Notes: generated by a model from the sequence alone, not told the origin. Positions 45,501-63,900 are shown, numbered from the stretch's first letter. The stretch: DNA of 64,000 nucleotides from Mugil cephalus (GCF_022458985.1 NC_061776.1:9380591-9444590), one strand, 5' to 3'. Program-made: numbers and translations.

Positions 45501-48400
45501 CGTCCTCCAGCAACACATGGCCGTTGTATATCCTTGCTTTAATAAAGTTACTTAACCCAGATATCACTGTTAATGGAGTTCCTCTTTTTTTGTTTTGAGT
45601 GATCGAATCACACCAGAGCCATATCTTCAGGGAAACCCCCCAAAACGGCCAGTTTTTGTTTTACTAACTCCTCCCCAGCAAAGCGCCCGTTTACCGGTGT
45701 TAAATTGCCATGAATGGCCATCGAGGTTGTTGTAGCTCCTTCTGATTCGGTCGTGATCAGACTAAGAAGTTGGAGGGAGATTTGAAATAGTTGGATTAAA
45801 AAGAAAAAAACAACAACACCAGGAGCCAAAGGCAGAAATCATCCGTTTCCTGTATTTCAGGCAGCTTGAAATTCTTCCTCTCTACCACGTTTGCTTCAAG
45901 TTGTCGGCTGCATTTATTTTATCGTGCTGCCGCTCATACGAAGCCGTGAAAGCACCAGCGATGTTTATAATACGAAATGCCTCCAGCCAGACCAGAGCCT
46001 ATCTGCAGTTGGCTCCATCGGCCCGAGCGCGAGCGTCTTCGAGAGGCCCAGCGAGTGTGTGTTTCGTGTAAGCGTGTGTGTCTATGTGTGAAGAGGGTGG
46101 AGCCTCCTGATTACACAACATGTGCTGCCTTTTGCCAGCAGCTGAATGTGTGCAGAGCGCTGTTTTTGTTTGGTGCGTCGGTTGCAGTGTCTCGGCGTAT
46201 GACGGCCTGATAATCCACCATGTGCTTTTTTTAAAAGGCCGACGGTCTAAGAGCCTGTGACCTTCCTGCAGGACTCTGAATACGACACGACGCCACCGGA
46301 GGAAAGGAAGGCCGGGTTGTGATATTACAGTAGATTTTTTTAATTATTAATGAGCCCTTAAAGTCTCCTTTTATGAATGAGCAGTGAAGGAGGTAGCCGT
46401 GTCTGCTGATGGTTCAGGGTGGAAAAAGGCAATTTGACAACCACTGTGTGGTTTGAATTCTCCATTTTTTTGGGCTGCTTTCACTTTACTGATGCCAAAG
46501 GAAAGCGTTCATATCCTGTTTATTCTGGCCCTGTTTGTGACCATGATTTTGTAGGAGCGGAAGACCCTCCTGCTGTAAAATGGTACACTAAGATTATTAT
46601 TTATATATATATATATATATATCCTTTCCTCTTTTTTTTTTTTTAAATAAAGGTACAGTTTCAATTTCGGAATTAAACACATCTTAGCATGAACTTTCTG
46701 GGGGGTAAAATTTGAGCAAACTTGGTTAATCATTCACGGTTCTGTTTTGCCTTTTATGCAGATCCAATCTGTGCTTGTGTCCATTTAAATACAACATTTT
46801 GTGCACGTTTAAACTTTTATTCGGAAACCAATGTTAAAACCCACCCTCACACCAGAAAAGAAACATGTCCAAAGTGTTTATAAAGTATGATCGAGTGGGT
46901 CCGTTATTATATTACAGCTCAGTTTAGAGTTATTAAAATATGTTTACAATTGACACACTCCAGTTGTGTAAAATAGGGATATATTGTATATGTGTGGATA
47001 TAATTATAGCAACAAACACCATTTAAACATTCTGCAATATAAATAGTAATTAAAATAACCTGAGGTGCGTTTTATGCACATTTTTAATACTGTAATGAGC
47101 CAGTGCAATGAAATTTCGTTCTGTGTTGTATACCCAAATGATAATAAGTGTGTCTATGTCTATAAATAATAGATTATATCATCATGCTCGTGCAGTTATA
47201 TAACACAGGGGTGATATAAATTTGATGTTTTTTTTTTTCATCTGTGTGATTGCTTTTGTCTACATCAGCATGTTGTGTCGTATTAAGTGAGTATTTCATT
47301 CAAATATTCTACAATATCCTGATGAAATATTGTTCCTGTTTACTGAAATGTGTAGACTGGGAGCTACATTTAACAAGATCTTGATTATCAGCCCTTAAAG
47401 CTGTGTTTACTCAATAACCTGACGTGTGTTCTGTCGTACGCGCAGTAAAAAACATTTACGAGCTGATATGAACTAGTACAACACATAATAATTAATTGAT
47501 CTGGTCTATATTTAAGGCAGGGGCATTCAGGTGTCTGACAATAACAAAATCTGAAATGACAATAAAGCACTGACAGCACTAATATGTCGAGGAATCATGG
47601 CAGCGTTTCGTAATAAGTCGTACAGATGTCAAACGTTGGATTGACTGCTGTGGGAACAAATTACGCCCAAGGTTTTTTTTAAAACGCTCTGAATGCTAAA
47701 TGGCAGAAGGAACGTCACGGCTTGAATTCCTAATACAGCGTATATGTGTGGCCTGGAAAGCAGACCAGCTTAGCTGCCCACAATCTCTTTTGGTGGCGGA
47801 AAGTTGGTCTAGAACTTCTCCTTTGGGTGCTGGTTATGCTCCACCAAAGGTCTGTTGGACGAGTCACATGACTTGGGTGTGTTTTTTTTTTTTTTTTGTG
47901 ATGAAAGACTAATGGCGTCATTGTTTTGCTGGTGAGTTTACACAAATTGGCTCTGATTGGTTGAAGGACTTATTTAATTGTGTGCGGAGAGATTTCGTTC
48001 TCTATTGGTTGAAACCATAGCGGCACCATCGTGCAAGTTTTTGTTTGCTTAATACTGGTAATATTCCACCAGTTACAAAGAAATGTTGGCTTATACACTG
48101 TACTTATTATTTATTAATTTATTCTTACACTTAGCTTGATGAGTTAGCATCACGACTGTTGGTCGCCGTTATGTCGCATCCTGTTCCTATAGCATCAACT
48201 AACTAAAACTAATCTTTGACTCTTGAATATGCAACGACATTATATTAACTACCTAAAATGGCAAAAAATTGTACTTCAGTGTTTTAGTTTAACTAAATTT
48301 TTCCTCCACCAACATATGACCTATACTGCAGCTAATCACAAAGGTCAGCTCTGCTTTCTTTGGTTTGACTTTTTGAGGAGCTGTTTCATTGTCCACCTCT
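39541..48400. other. ankrd12 intron 1, left part, no gene seen
   Basis: Poly(T) runs at 39558-39581, 40219-40241 and 43406-43420. A short fragment at 42600-42860 (ACAGATGTACCGATTGATAT, ATCGGTATCTGG, then TGCTATCGGCTCGT) resembles a common dispersed fish repeat. About 45880-46320 is GC-balanced and low in repeats. (AT)n lies at 46602-46622. Reading frames up to 120 codons (such as 43436-43798) have no recognisable domain or splice context. Confidence 0.45.
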
Positions 48401-48407
48401 GAAGAAC

Positions 48408-48910
48408 GAGGGTTTTCACGGTGCGTCATCAGCGCGTCGTAAATCCAAAAGACGCCATGTTGGAGGAGCTCACCAAGGTAAACAAAGCGCACGGACCACA
48501 TCATGGAAAACGGTGAATTATTGCTGTGTTTTTGGCTGTACCAATTGGCAGACGGCCACAAACATTTGGGAGTTTATAAACTGCCAAAAGTTAGTACAAA
48601 TCAGGGAGGACAGTGCAGTAGTTATCGGAGGGAAGGAGCCGAACGAATTAAGATGTTGTCCAGACTTTCGCTTTAGCTTCACTCACCACAAGCGCCTCCT
48701 TCCCTCTGATAACGTTTGTCAGTCTATGAAATTCAAAATGTTTTTCATGGTCTGCCTCGTTGATACACCTAAAAACACAATAATAATAATAATAACAACA
48801 ATAATTCCTCGATCTACTTAAGTTCGTGTGCTTTGTTTACCTTGCTGAGGGCTTCAAACACCGCAGCTTCCACATTTACGATGCGTTGATGATACGCGGT
48901 GAAAACCCTC
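48408..48910 (+). mobile_element. 503-bp inverted-repeat element with broken THAP-like zinc finger
   Basis: The two ends are about 88-bp imperfect terminal inverted repeats. Both begin GAGGGTTTTCAC and end near AAGGTAAACAAAGC. Between them, from about 48513, the plus strand reads N-Y-C-C-V-F-G-C-T-N, then, after a frame change, G-V-Y-K-L-P-K and R-R-E-G-A-E-R-I. That is the C-x2-4-C start and the FYRLPK/RRE middle of a THAP (C2CH) domain. No transposase remains, so it is a non-autonomous relic of a THAP-carrying DNA transposon (Harbinger/ISL2EU-, Kolobok- or P-like). I could not find a clean target-site duplication. Confidence 0.7.
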
Positions 48911-48971
48911 CGTATTGACTACGGCTGAAACGCGCCACGTAGGGAAATTTGAATGTCACGTTGCCAGACTA

Positions 48972-49346
48972 ACACTGATCAGCCACAACATTACAACCTC
49001 TGAGGGGAAGTAAATTAGATTTATCATCTCATTACAATGCAGCTTTCTGCTGGGAAACCTTTGGTACCAGTATTCATGTAATGTACTTAGTCACGTACCA
49101 CTAACCAACGCATTGTCGTTCATCAGCCACCCACACCCCCATATCAATGACACGATGATGATGTGTGTGTGGCCTTGTGCGTCCGCAGTGTGTCCTGCTG
49201 CACCACAAAACTGCTCAGGAATGGCTAAAAAAACAAAAATGTGTTGACCCATGTCCATCCTCTGATGAGTCACAACAGCTTTGGACACACAAAGGAAACC
49301 TGCACATTATTAGGCAGGTGGTCATAATGTTGTGACTGATCGAGGT
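48972..49346 (-). mobile_element. Tc1-like non-autonomous element, family B copy 4 (inverted)
   Basis: In reverse complement it starts CGATCAGTCACAACATTATG then ACCACCTGCCTAATAATGTG, matching copy 1, including GTGACTCATCAGAG.ATGGAC. The other end ACACTGATCAGCCACAACAT supplies the second inverted repeat. It lies only 62 bp from the THAP-like element. Confidence 0.8.
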
Positions 49347-49349
49347 ATG

Positions 49350-52300
49350 TTCTGATAATAGTTGAGTCTGGTAACATCAGGCTAACAGATGTCTGTAAAA
49401 GCCTCTTTGTCTGTCAGTGGGTTTGTGTCCTTCAGCCTCACACAGGCTTGTGTTTAAAACTGAATACAGATCAATATAAAAATATTGATATTACTAATAT
49501 GGTTTGGACGTAACGCTGACTGTGGAATTGCTGCAATTACCTAAGTGGTCGCCGAATACAAGAAAGACATCTACCGTCTTACCGGCCTGGTCTCACCGAG
49601 GGCTTTCTCCGGTTAATGCAAAGCTGTGGTTTTGGCTCAGCGCAGGCAGGCAACCATGTGTCGGGGCCTGCGATCGCATCGACAGCTCATCTGGCTTAAT
49701 AGGATGTGACAGGTGTAGATGGAGTCGTCGTGTCTTGAATGTCATAATGAAAAGTGACACACCGTTTCCCCCCCCCCTCACGGTTTATTTTTCAGACTGC
49801 GGCCGGCGAGTTGCTCATACGGACGCCGGTATATGGGAGTCCTTGTGGTTGTGACACCTTGTTAGCTGCCGACGTGTTTTTGTTTTACGGTGTATGTAGG
49901 TGGCTCCTTTGCCCCCAGGGACTTTAAGCGCCGCTGACAACTTGTCCTCTGTTGAGAGGAAATGGAGGGGTGATGCTGTCTTTTAAAAGGAGGGGGGACG
50001 TGTCCAGAGATGATGAGGCGGTTTTATTTATACACTTTGTGCAGAATAAAGCATCAAAACACTAAGGGTTATTTTGAGTTCCCACATTGTGTTGGCTTAT
50101 GACTTGGAGAGCAGTCAAGCTTCTCCACAAAATAAGCTAGATCCCTGTTTTATGTGTCTATAAATATATATATATATTTATAGCGCACTGTCATTACTGC
50201 CAGTTCCATGATTTTGCTCATTTTCGTCAGACTTTTACTCCACGGCAGCAGCAGCAGCAACTCACCCGTCATGTGAGCTTGGCGCTGCGGTGGAAATAAG
50301 AACAAGACCCACGCCTAGGTCCCGACCTTTGCTCTAATACCTCCCCCAGTCCCTCCTCCCTCCCTTTTAACCCATAATCAGCAGCAAAGGCTTCATTGTT
50401 CCCCGTCCCTCTGCTTGGGTATCTGATCATTAACCTACATTCGGAGCGGCAGCGGCAGCCTTCTTAAGGCTTTCAGACGCTCTCGGACCAGTTTTTTATG
50501 GGGCGTGTTTCGGTGTGCGTCCCGGGGCCGGGCCTTGTTCTCCTGCCAGCGAAGTTAACCCCGTTTACGCCTTGTGTTGTACAAACACGAGGCTTTTTTT
50601 TTTTTTTTTTTTTTTTTTAATGAGTGTTTTGATTTGTGTACGAGCCATGTTCCGAGCCGCTCCCTTGTGAATTCAGAGCTGTTCCTGTTTTTTATGGAAG
50701 CTTTTAAGTGATGGATGAGGTCGTAAAGCTGTTGAAGCTTACATAAGAATAAACTTTTTTGGAGACACAAACTATTTCTGGCTTACTGGTGGGTTAATTA
50801 TAAATTTAAGCAGCAACACTTTGTGTCCCTTACAATATATTATGGTGAATATACTGTGGCTTGATACTATGACAATTTTATCACTGGCACTTGTACAAAT
50901 GGTTACTTAACGTTATCACAGCCCATATTTTTATTTTTTTTTTCCCGTGTGGACGAGGTTAAACCAGATCTCCTCTCCACCTTTTTCCCAGTAGCGTTGC
51001 CGGCTCATTTATGCAACTCAGCAAAAACCACTGGAACGAAGGCCAGACGGAAGAGTTGGAGGAGGCGTGTTTCTTCTGTCTGACATTAGGGTAGCAGGAG
51101 GTGAACAGGCTCCTCGAGGCATGCAGCGTCTTTGGCTGTTTGTTTGGTCGTATTGAAATACGTCTCCAGTTTAGACAACCCGGTGACAGGAGGAGGAGAG
51201 ATGCACTTTCCTTGTGCCTTTTTGAACTTGATGCACAGTTGAGTCAGGAGAGTGACGTGACGGCGGCGAAGGAAAACGTGGCCTTTCAGTAGATAGAAGA
51301 TAAATAGATAGAACTGAAAATACTGGAGGAAATTCAAGTGTCCAGAAGCTTGTACACAGACATCAACGTAACATTAAAATCAACATAGTAGCAGCAGTGA
51401 GAGCAAATGGAAACTGGATATTCAAGTAACGTGCATGTGTGTGCAAAAAGAGCAGCAACAAAAGAAATATGGTTGTGCAAAAGACAGTGTGTTTTGTCTG
51501 TTTATTTACTTTAAATCTGCAAGTTCAACGTCCTCCAATTTGCAGATTCCTGCACACGCTTATTTCTTAAATGCATAATTTGCCTGGTCACAATTTTGAA
51601 GAATTCAACATTTATGGCACTTTATGACAGTCCAGTTTCTGACATGCTAGTTATTTTAAGTGCAGCAAAGTGTGAATCAGTCTTCTCAGTATGTGAGTAA
51701 GAGTCATTTTTGCTTGATTATTGTTGACCTTTTGATTGACCTGCTGATCAAGTCCTGACTTCCTGTGTCACCGCTCCTACGCAAGTCAAACGTAGGAGTT
51801 CATTCATGCTGAAAACCAATAGCTAGCGTTAAAAACTACAATAATTGATCAAAAAACAGAGAAAATGTGCGTCCAGTGGAGATAATAACCATCTACAACT
51901 AATAACGTTACCAGTGTCTAGACAATTTTTATCACAGTTATCAAAGCTTACAGTCTATTATTACAGAATTTCACTCAGATACAGTTTTTTTATGTGGGAA
52001 TGAACCCTCACATTGCTACCATTTGCCTAACTTAGCCACAGTAATGTCCCCTACAACGTCAATACTAGTTGGGACTTGACAATGAGCAGGAGTCCTCTAA
52101 TTGCTGGTCAGTTGACCAATCAGAAAAACAACTCACAATTGAGCCATTGCTTGTCTTTTAATTTTTGCTCTTGGTCATTTTTTAAATTCAACAATTTAAC
52201 CAAAAACATTTTTGCTGAAATAAATCTTACGTTCCATAAAATATCATTTAATTAACTGCCTACCGTGCAGACCCACAATTTTCATTTTGTAGTCATGAAT

Positions 52301-52470
52301 TATTTTTATACACAATAAACTGGCAGGAATTTTACCGGATCTTAAATGAATAAACATGTTTTTTTTTTCTAGAAATTCTCAATTATTGATGGAAAGACTA
52401 ATAGATTTTGTTTATTTATAGGGCAGCTTGCGTATTCTGTGTTCACAGTGTGAGGTTTTTTTGTCCGTGT
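49350..52470. other. ankrd12 intron 1, middle part, no gene seen
   Basis: 49500-49990 and 50220-50560 are GC-balanced, low-repeat islands of possible regulatory nature. Poly(T) of about 33 lies at 50595-50628. The remainder is AT-rich. Confidence 0.4.
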
Positions 52471-52634
52471 CAGGCATTTAATTTCCTTTACGGCACGAGC
52501 GCGTACGTCGGCAGCGCCCGTGTGTGTATTTGTATTGAAGATGGCTGACACTTTGCTTGGTATTGTTGCCTCTCCTGTAGTCTCAATAATCGAGCCTTTG
52601 CGCCTGGCTTTGTCCTGCTACTCATTAGGGAGTC

Positions 52635-52675
52635 AGGAGGAGGAGGAGGAGGTGGAGGAGGAGGAGGAGGAGGAA
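52635..52675. repeat. (AGG)n purine tract
   Basis: Interrupted AGG triplets; encodes poly-Glu or poly-Gly on the plus strand and poly-Pro on the minus strand, so the overlapping frames are artefacts. Confidence 0.9.
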
Positions 52676-53102
52676 GGCTGGGAGTGGATGTGCAGCAGAG
52701 AGAGACCTCCCCCATCATTTAGCCTGACGACATACAGGACCACAAGCACGTGACCGGCTGTTTACTGTTGCAGCAAGCGTAGTGTGTCTCCTTCAGCTCG
52801 CTACAGATTTGCCTCGTATTGCCGTATGAAAACACACCGTGTTGTCGATTTTTCAAATATTTTTCCTTAGTATTTCAGTTGCTTTTCTGCGACTCTGTGA
52901 CATTTTAAACCCAGCGATGTGTTCAGAGCTTGTTTTTCAGTAGGTTCCTTTGTGTGTGCGTGCGCGCGCCACCGTAAGTGCAGCCACATGGGAGAGACCG
53001 AGGGAAAAATCACATGTATTTTCCACATGGCGTGTGTGAGCACTCGCAGCAGCGGGCGGTTCTCTGGAAACCGTAGTGGAGTAATGTTTCTGGAGCTGGT
53101 GC

Positions 53103-53103
<1 letters not shown>

Positions 53104-53133
<30 letters not shown>

Positions 53134-53148
53134 CGTGGCGGCGGTGGC
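53104..53148. repeat. (GGC)n trinucleotide repeat
   Basis: About 9 pure units plus imperfect ones. CGG/GGC repeats near promoters are often unstable. Confidence 0.9.
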
Positions 53149-53559
53149 TACGAGGTCCTGTGCGTGTCAGGGCCCGGTGCTATTCTTAGCCCCGTTCCCT
53201 CCTCGCCGTCCCAATGCTGCAGTCAGTGGATCAGTTTACTGTACTGCGTGTGCTCTCCGTCCACCCCAGCTATGCCACCGCATACTCCCTGCGTCCCCCA
53301 CCCTCCATCTCCTTTCAACATACCTCACCACGCCACTTCCGCCGCTCGCCGCAACCTTCCCCCCCTTCCACCTTCCCCCAACAAAACCACTGCACTCACG
53401 CAAGGACACGCACAAGCAGCCACTCTGCTGTCAGGGCCAACATGCTCCAGCACTACAGGGAAATGGTTGTTATTGTTGTTAGTCAGGAACCAGTGGATTT
53501 AGAATTCAGGAACATCAGGTTATAAATAAATACAGAGACATCTGCTTGTCCAAGGACCG

Positions 53560-56500
53560 GCCGTGCAGCCGGCAACGTTAACTTGAGATTTCCCTGACTT
53601 GGCTCGGTCTGCGCAGATGGATGTTCAGTATTTGAAACGTGAATATATCTCATAATTTGCTAAATAATAACGATGCGGCTGCACCGCGAACTATCAATTA
53701 AGTGCACAGAATAATATGGTATATTAGAGATTTCATTATTACTTTCATTATCAATTAATCAGACTCTGAATTTCACTGCAAAGTGTTTGTACTCTAAACA
53801 AATTTTAATATTTACTCTTTCTAAAAGCTAAATAAGACCTTCTTAGGAAGAACAGCCTCAAAGAAAAGACATGCGGATAATTCTTATTCTTATTAAGATA
53901 TGTCTTTACTCTCAGAGAATAGTGAATGAAAATATGTATTAATATTGCTGAGCATTTTTTATTGTTGTATTTCAGGGCCAGAGATTTAGACGTTTTTATT
54001 CAGTCAAAACAAAAAAAAACTAATTCTGTTCTATGAGGACATATTGGTCGATTGATGAATAAAATATAAGCATTTGGTTGTTATAGTTGTTATAGTTTAT
54101 ATATTTTTTTGGTCTCATCAGTGTCTTCTCCTTGGCTTCTGAATTATTCATCCCTTCCCTGATGTTGGGAGTGAGCAGAAAGCCACCCCGAGTGTCTCTG
54201 GTGTCACATCTCTCTCTCTGCCTGTAGTAAAACCTCTCATCATTTTTCTCCAGGCGTGATTCTGCAGTTCGACTGTATCTTCTTGTGGCATTAAGTGGGT
54301 TAGATAATTGTTGCTTTCATTGTTTTTTCGCTGAGCGAGATCCCTTTGCCAAACTAATCTCAGCTTTGGTTTCTGTGAATTGTGGCAGTGATCAAGGAAA
54401 AGGTGTGTTGTTGGTGGTGGGGGGGAGACTTGAAACAGCCCAAGGTTAATGGCAGAGCTCGCAGGGGCTTACGGATCCCGGAGCTGCTCGTGAAACGCTG
54501 TGAATACGAATGCCAAACTGGCGAGTGCCCAAATACCTCTGCAATTATAGTCACACCCTCCTCGCCTCGTCTCCGGGCCAGATTGGAGTCCCGTCAGCGT
54601 TTGTTTTCTGGTCTGGTCCCGGCCTGTCCATACCGCTTTAATACCCCCCCGATACACTAGCCTCTTTACACCAACGTGTTTACCGTGGGCAGCTCAATTC
54701 TCCCTTTCAGCTGCATGAATGACAATGCTGCTGCACACCGGCCTATCTGCTGACTAATGACGGACCTCTCGCTGGCCTCGGCTTGTGAAGCAAAGGGGCT
54801 GTGTGCTGGAAAAATGATATCTGTCAACACCGTGCTATTACTCGGGATCAACGGAGGCTGCAAGAATATCCCGAGAAACTGAGCGTTGGATTCACTGAAG
54901 ACGTCTCACGTGGAGTGATCCAGTGCTAAAACAAGTATGACTGGATCCTGGCTGGAAAGTAAAATGACACGTTTAACTGCTTAGGTGTTAGAGGTGCCTC
55001 GATTTCCATTTCACTAGGTGCACTAGTGAAAACAATTAGCACTCTAGTGTAACAGTCCCACACTAATCAAGGTTAGTGTTTTTAATTTCGACTTTTGTTT
55101 TCATATTGGAAGCTGTGGTTTGTTGTACAATTAAATCACGTTGTGTTCTTCTGTTATTTCGACAGCGGGCTAGGCCGAGTAACGGAAACGCTCGTGTGTT
55201 TAAATTCATTTTGTAAATGAATTGCTTCATTGCGAAACGGCAGCGCAGACACCTGCAGCGGCTCCGCTCTCCCCCCGACGTGTTTGTGTTTTTATGTTGT
55301 TTGTTCTGTCTCCGGTGTCGGCTAACACTTGGACGCACAACCGGTCCTCCGGTCTACAGCGCAGTTAAAAGTGCATCGTTCAGACAGCTGAACTCTTAAT
55401 GACATCCTGCACTTTAACACACACACACACACACACATATTTGTTCTTACTGAAATGCTGCTGCTTCTTCATTTTGACTTTATTATATATTGCCCTTTTA
55501 TTTTTTGTTCCAAGCTGATGTATCAAGGGAGTTGCATCTTAATCTCATTGTACTGTTCACAATGACAATAAAAGTGTTTATTTCAGTTCAATTTAATCCA
55601 GCTTTACAGTGACACAAACTACATCTTGCAACATGATCATACACTTAAATCAGCACTTTTTTTTTCGCACTGTTTCAACATAAACTGAACTTTATAACAG
55701 TTGGGTAGAAAATATTTAGTGCAGGACTATAGTGTTATTCAGTAGTGTTCCTAATGAACTGGAAGTAAGTTGTATATTTGATTTCCATTTCAATCTAAGT
55801 TTGGTTTGTGTCGTCGTGAATAAGGTGAATTTCTTTATAGGACAAATTAACTCCAGGAAGAAGTGATTTAGATGTTGTGGTCAAATGTTGTGGCCAATAA
55901 CAACTCACAAATTCACTTGTAAGTTAGAATAAAACGTCCACCTTTCTTTTCTTAATCTCCCCGGATGTTAACCATGATGGGAGACGACCTCTTCCTCTAG
56001 ATGTCCACTATAATTCCTTCATAATAGTAACTTTATACTTTTATAATCACAGACGACCAACCATGAGGTGGTAGTGTCTTGGTTTCTGACTCTGTCAACC
56101 TATTCTGCCTATTCCTTTCTTGATGAATGGAAAACCGGCCGTCCTGTTTGTGTCATACCTGTCATTCCTAATGCTAATGAAACACTTAAGACTTGTGGTT
56201 GTGTAAATCCTTACACAGCAGTTCCACGTGGTTGCCGATGTGTGTGAACAGCCTCGCTGCTCATCTTCTATCTGGATTGAATCTCTTAATTGGAGGCCTG
56301 TAGTCCGTTATGATCCGTTTATCTACGCTGGTAGGTTTTACTTTGCACGGTGGCACGGTCTGCGTGTAATGGTGCGCTGATGTTTACAGGGTTGGCATCT
56401 TCTTCTTATTCTCACCATGTTTGGAGCCGCCTGCCACAGCTTTTAAATACAAGCAACCACTTTCACTTTCCAGAGGCATTGTCTACAACTAGCTGAAGTA

Positions 56501-59172
56501 ACCCATAGTTTATTTTGGATGTAAAGTGGTGTGTTGTGTATCTTTAGTCCCACAGGATGATTATTCTGCGGTTGCCGCTTTAGTAATGGAGACCAAATGA
56601 CAGGATGGCTGCCTCAGTAGATAGAAACGTGTAGATGTGGACTGCCTATTTATGGAAACACTGCAGCGTAGAATATGTTGGTGAGGTTAATTTGTTGTAG
56701 TTGCATCCCTTTAAAAGTGAGAATTTGCGTTTTTGTCCCAAGACATCAACTTCACCAGATCAGTCTAAACCCAGGTCGTTATCCGTACAGATGATGGACT
56801 TTCTTACTGGTACTGGTTCAGCAGCAGTGCTCGTCTTTCAAGGATGCTGGTCGACCTTATCCTGTCAGTTTTTTGGCGCCCGCCGTGTGTACAGGCCCAC
56901 AGGAAAAACATCACACTGTAGAGGACGGGGGTTGAGCTATGTCAACATTCATCTTTCATCCTTTTGACTGTGCAAAAACTTAAGGGCGTGAACTTGACAA
57001 ATAATGTACGAGTATCAAAGAGGGCATCCTTCACTTTAAAAAAAAAATAGACAACACTAATTTGTTACGTGTTAGTCTGCCAATTAATCCAGTGATGTTT
57101 TTGTTAATAAAACGGTAGCTATTGATGTCTGATTTGGAGCTGCAATTATGTGGAATATGTTGGCAGTGTTTACGCCCATGGCTGGTGGTGTGGTGGTGGC
57201 AGCTTTCACCGCAAGGCATTGTGAAATTAGCCACAAATGCTCAAACCTAATCATCAATCGTCATAAGCTCCACCCCCTCCATGTTAGTGGATGGGACCTG
57301 GGCCGAAGTAAAATACAAATCATTATTTGTTCAACGATGGTTTCTGTCATTTTACGTAGTTAATATAATGTTGATGAATGTTCACGTGACATTTTTTTTG
57401 GTGTACGTTTTGTTTTGTTTAGTCATTTAACGCTACAGAAACAGGATGTGACATAATAATGAATCTAGCACTGTCCATATCCGCGGGACAATAGCGTAAA
57501 TTTGGCCGTCGCAAGGAAGTGGTGATACGTTGTCCATATTTATACGGTCTGTGGTCATATATGACAAGATCGTTTAAAGAATTGGAGACCTAAGAAGTTG
57601 AACCTAAGAAGTTGAACACTTATTTTAGAAATGAAACTACCATCACAGCAACACAGAAAATGTGGACGAAAGCCTCAAAGTGACCAAACAGCAGTGTCAG
57701 TATTCGGATGGTTACAGTGAATTTTGTCTGATTTATTTGTTGGCTGTCGGTGCCTTGGAGTTGTGTGTATTTATGTCCTGATCTGTTTCAGAGAAGTACT
57801 CAACTTAGGCTCCTTAGAGCAGATGCTAATGGCTAGTGGGGCAGCTTGCAAGTTATAAGCATATAGTGCTGTAAAAGTTAATAGGTTTCCATTAACGTTG
57901 TGCTCTAAGTAGGTGTAAGCAACATTTTTGCACAGGAATAATAATGCTCCATTTCCAATTACAATCAGAATAAGCTAATTAATGATCTACTATAGTAAAC
58001 AACATCTTTCTTATTAGGTCTACATTGAATAAATTTCAGTTTCCTGGTGAATAGTATCATTATGTTACATTAACATTTAAAATAGGATTATTTAAGAAGC
58101 TTATTATTTATTAAGTTAACCAAAGAATTGACTGACTACTGACCTAACCCGTTTAGTCCCTTACACATAAGAAGTGATTGTGAATCAGTGGAGTACTGAA
58201 AGTACAAAACCATCATCTGACTTCCTTTTCATGGAAAATGTTTACTACGTTCTTTAAAGTAGTAATCTGGATGCGTATTGAGTAACGGGGGCTGCCCCGC
58301 TCGTTTCACTTGATGTCTAACACCTAATCAGAGGCTGTCAGGTTTCTTAAAACAGACTTAACGTACTTATGGGACTTTCATAGAGCGGAGCGCGACTACT
58401 TCTGCTCAATCAGATGGGACGCCATTTGAGCTGGTTTTAAAAAAAAAGGAAGAGGGGGAAAGTTCATTCAAAGTACCTGTGAAACCACCCTCATGACTGA
58501 AAACTGCGACCATCATGTGACACAGATCGTTGACACATTACATATCGGATTCAGGTTCAGGCTCAGCTGAGTGTTACCCTTTTGCCGCCCCATTGACACT
58601 GCAGCATCTGTTACTACACTGTCGCAAAACCACATCAGAGAACGGCTTACAGTGATGAGTAGGCCACGGCGGCAGCGTGCGTAGGGGGGGGCGTTTTCCT
58701 CTCAAAAACTTAACAATCCCTAAAGTTGTGATTCATGCCTTCTCGTGTAGATGTTTCCTGCCTGTTCTTTAAGGTCAGTCTCAAAGAGGCGAAATGGAAA
58801 TTTCAATAAAAATCCCTCGTTACTGATCCTCTCAGCCTACAGCTGGAAACGCAGCTGACTTGCTCTCGCTGGCAGTACTATTTCACACCCCGCCACTTCA
58901 CTGCTCTCTGGGGTTAAGTGACTTTTCTTTCCCAGCCTTTTGTCTCCTTGGTGATGCGGCTGAAAGCCCAGTCCGTAAACAGCCTCTGTGAAGAATTCTC
59001 GTTTAATTGTACCTGCGTTTTAAGAACATCTCTTGGCCCTTTGGTGGTGTCTTGTGCAAAACGGTGTTTGCGTGCACCGAGAGTTACAAGGTCAGCCACG
59101 CGTTCAGGCAGCGATTGTGGCAGAGCTGAAACCCTTCTCACCGCCGCTCTGTTTTTTTTTTTCCGTCTCCAG
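53560..59172. other. ankrd12 intron 1, right part, no gene seen
   Basis: AT-rich with a GC-balanced, low-repeat island at 54380-54900 and a short (CA)n near 55419-55437. No transposon with clear ends was found. The intron ends in a polypyrimidine tract (59150-59170) and CAG at 59170-59172. Confidence 0.45.
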
Positions 59173-59176
59173 GTGC

Positions 59177-59212
59177 ATGATGAACCTACTGTGCGGTAGC
59201 TTTCTAAGCTAG
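59177..59212 (+). other. ankrd12: Upstream ORF in ankrd12 5' UTR
   Basis: Starts with a double ATG four bases into the exon, has 11 codons and stops at TAG, 14 nt before the main ATG. It is out of frame with the main CDS. Short upstream ORFs this close usually reduce initiation at the main start. Confidence 0.5.
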
Positions 59213-59226
59213 TCAGGTGCCGCACC

Positions 59227-63900
<4,674 letters not shown>

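Larger units (their letters stand above)
52490..53200 (+). promoter_or_regulatory. Second CpG-rich promoter-like island in ankrd12 intron 1
   Basis: CpG-rich flanks around 52495-52530, an E-box GCACGTGACC at 52746-52755, a purine-rich (AGG)n tract (52635-52675), mixed CG/CA/TG repeats near 52955-52975 and a (GGC)n tract (53104-53148). An ATG at 52541 opens a 70-codon Glu-rich frame with no known domain. It could be an alternative first exon region; no firm splice donor was identified. Confidence 0.35.

Noticed and set aside
52919..53482. 187-codon plus-strand frame
   Set aside because: Its length depends on the (GGC)n tract giving poly-Ala and on a C-rich stretch; no domain, no splice context.
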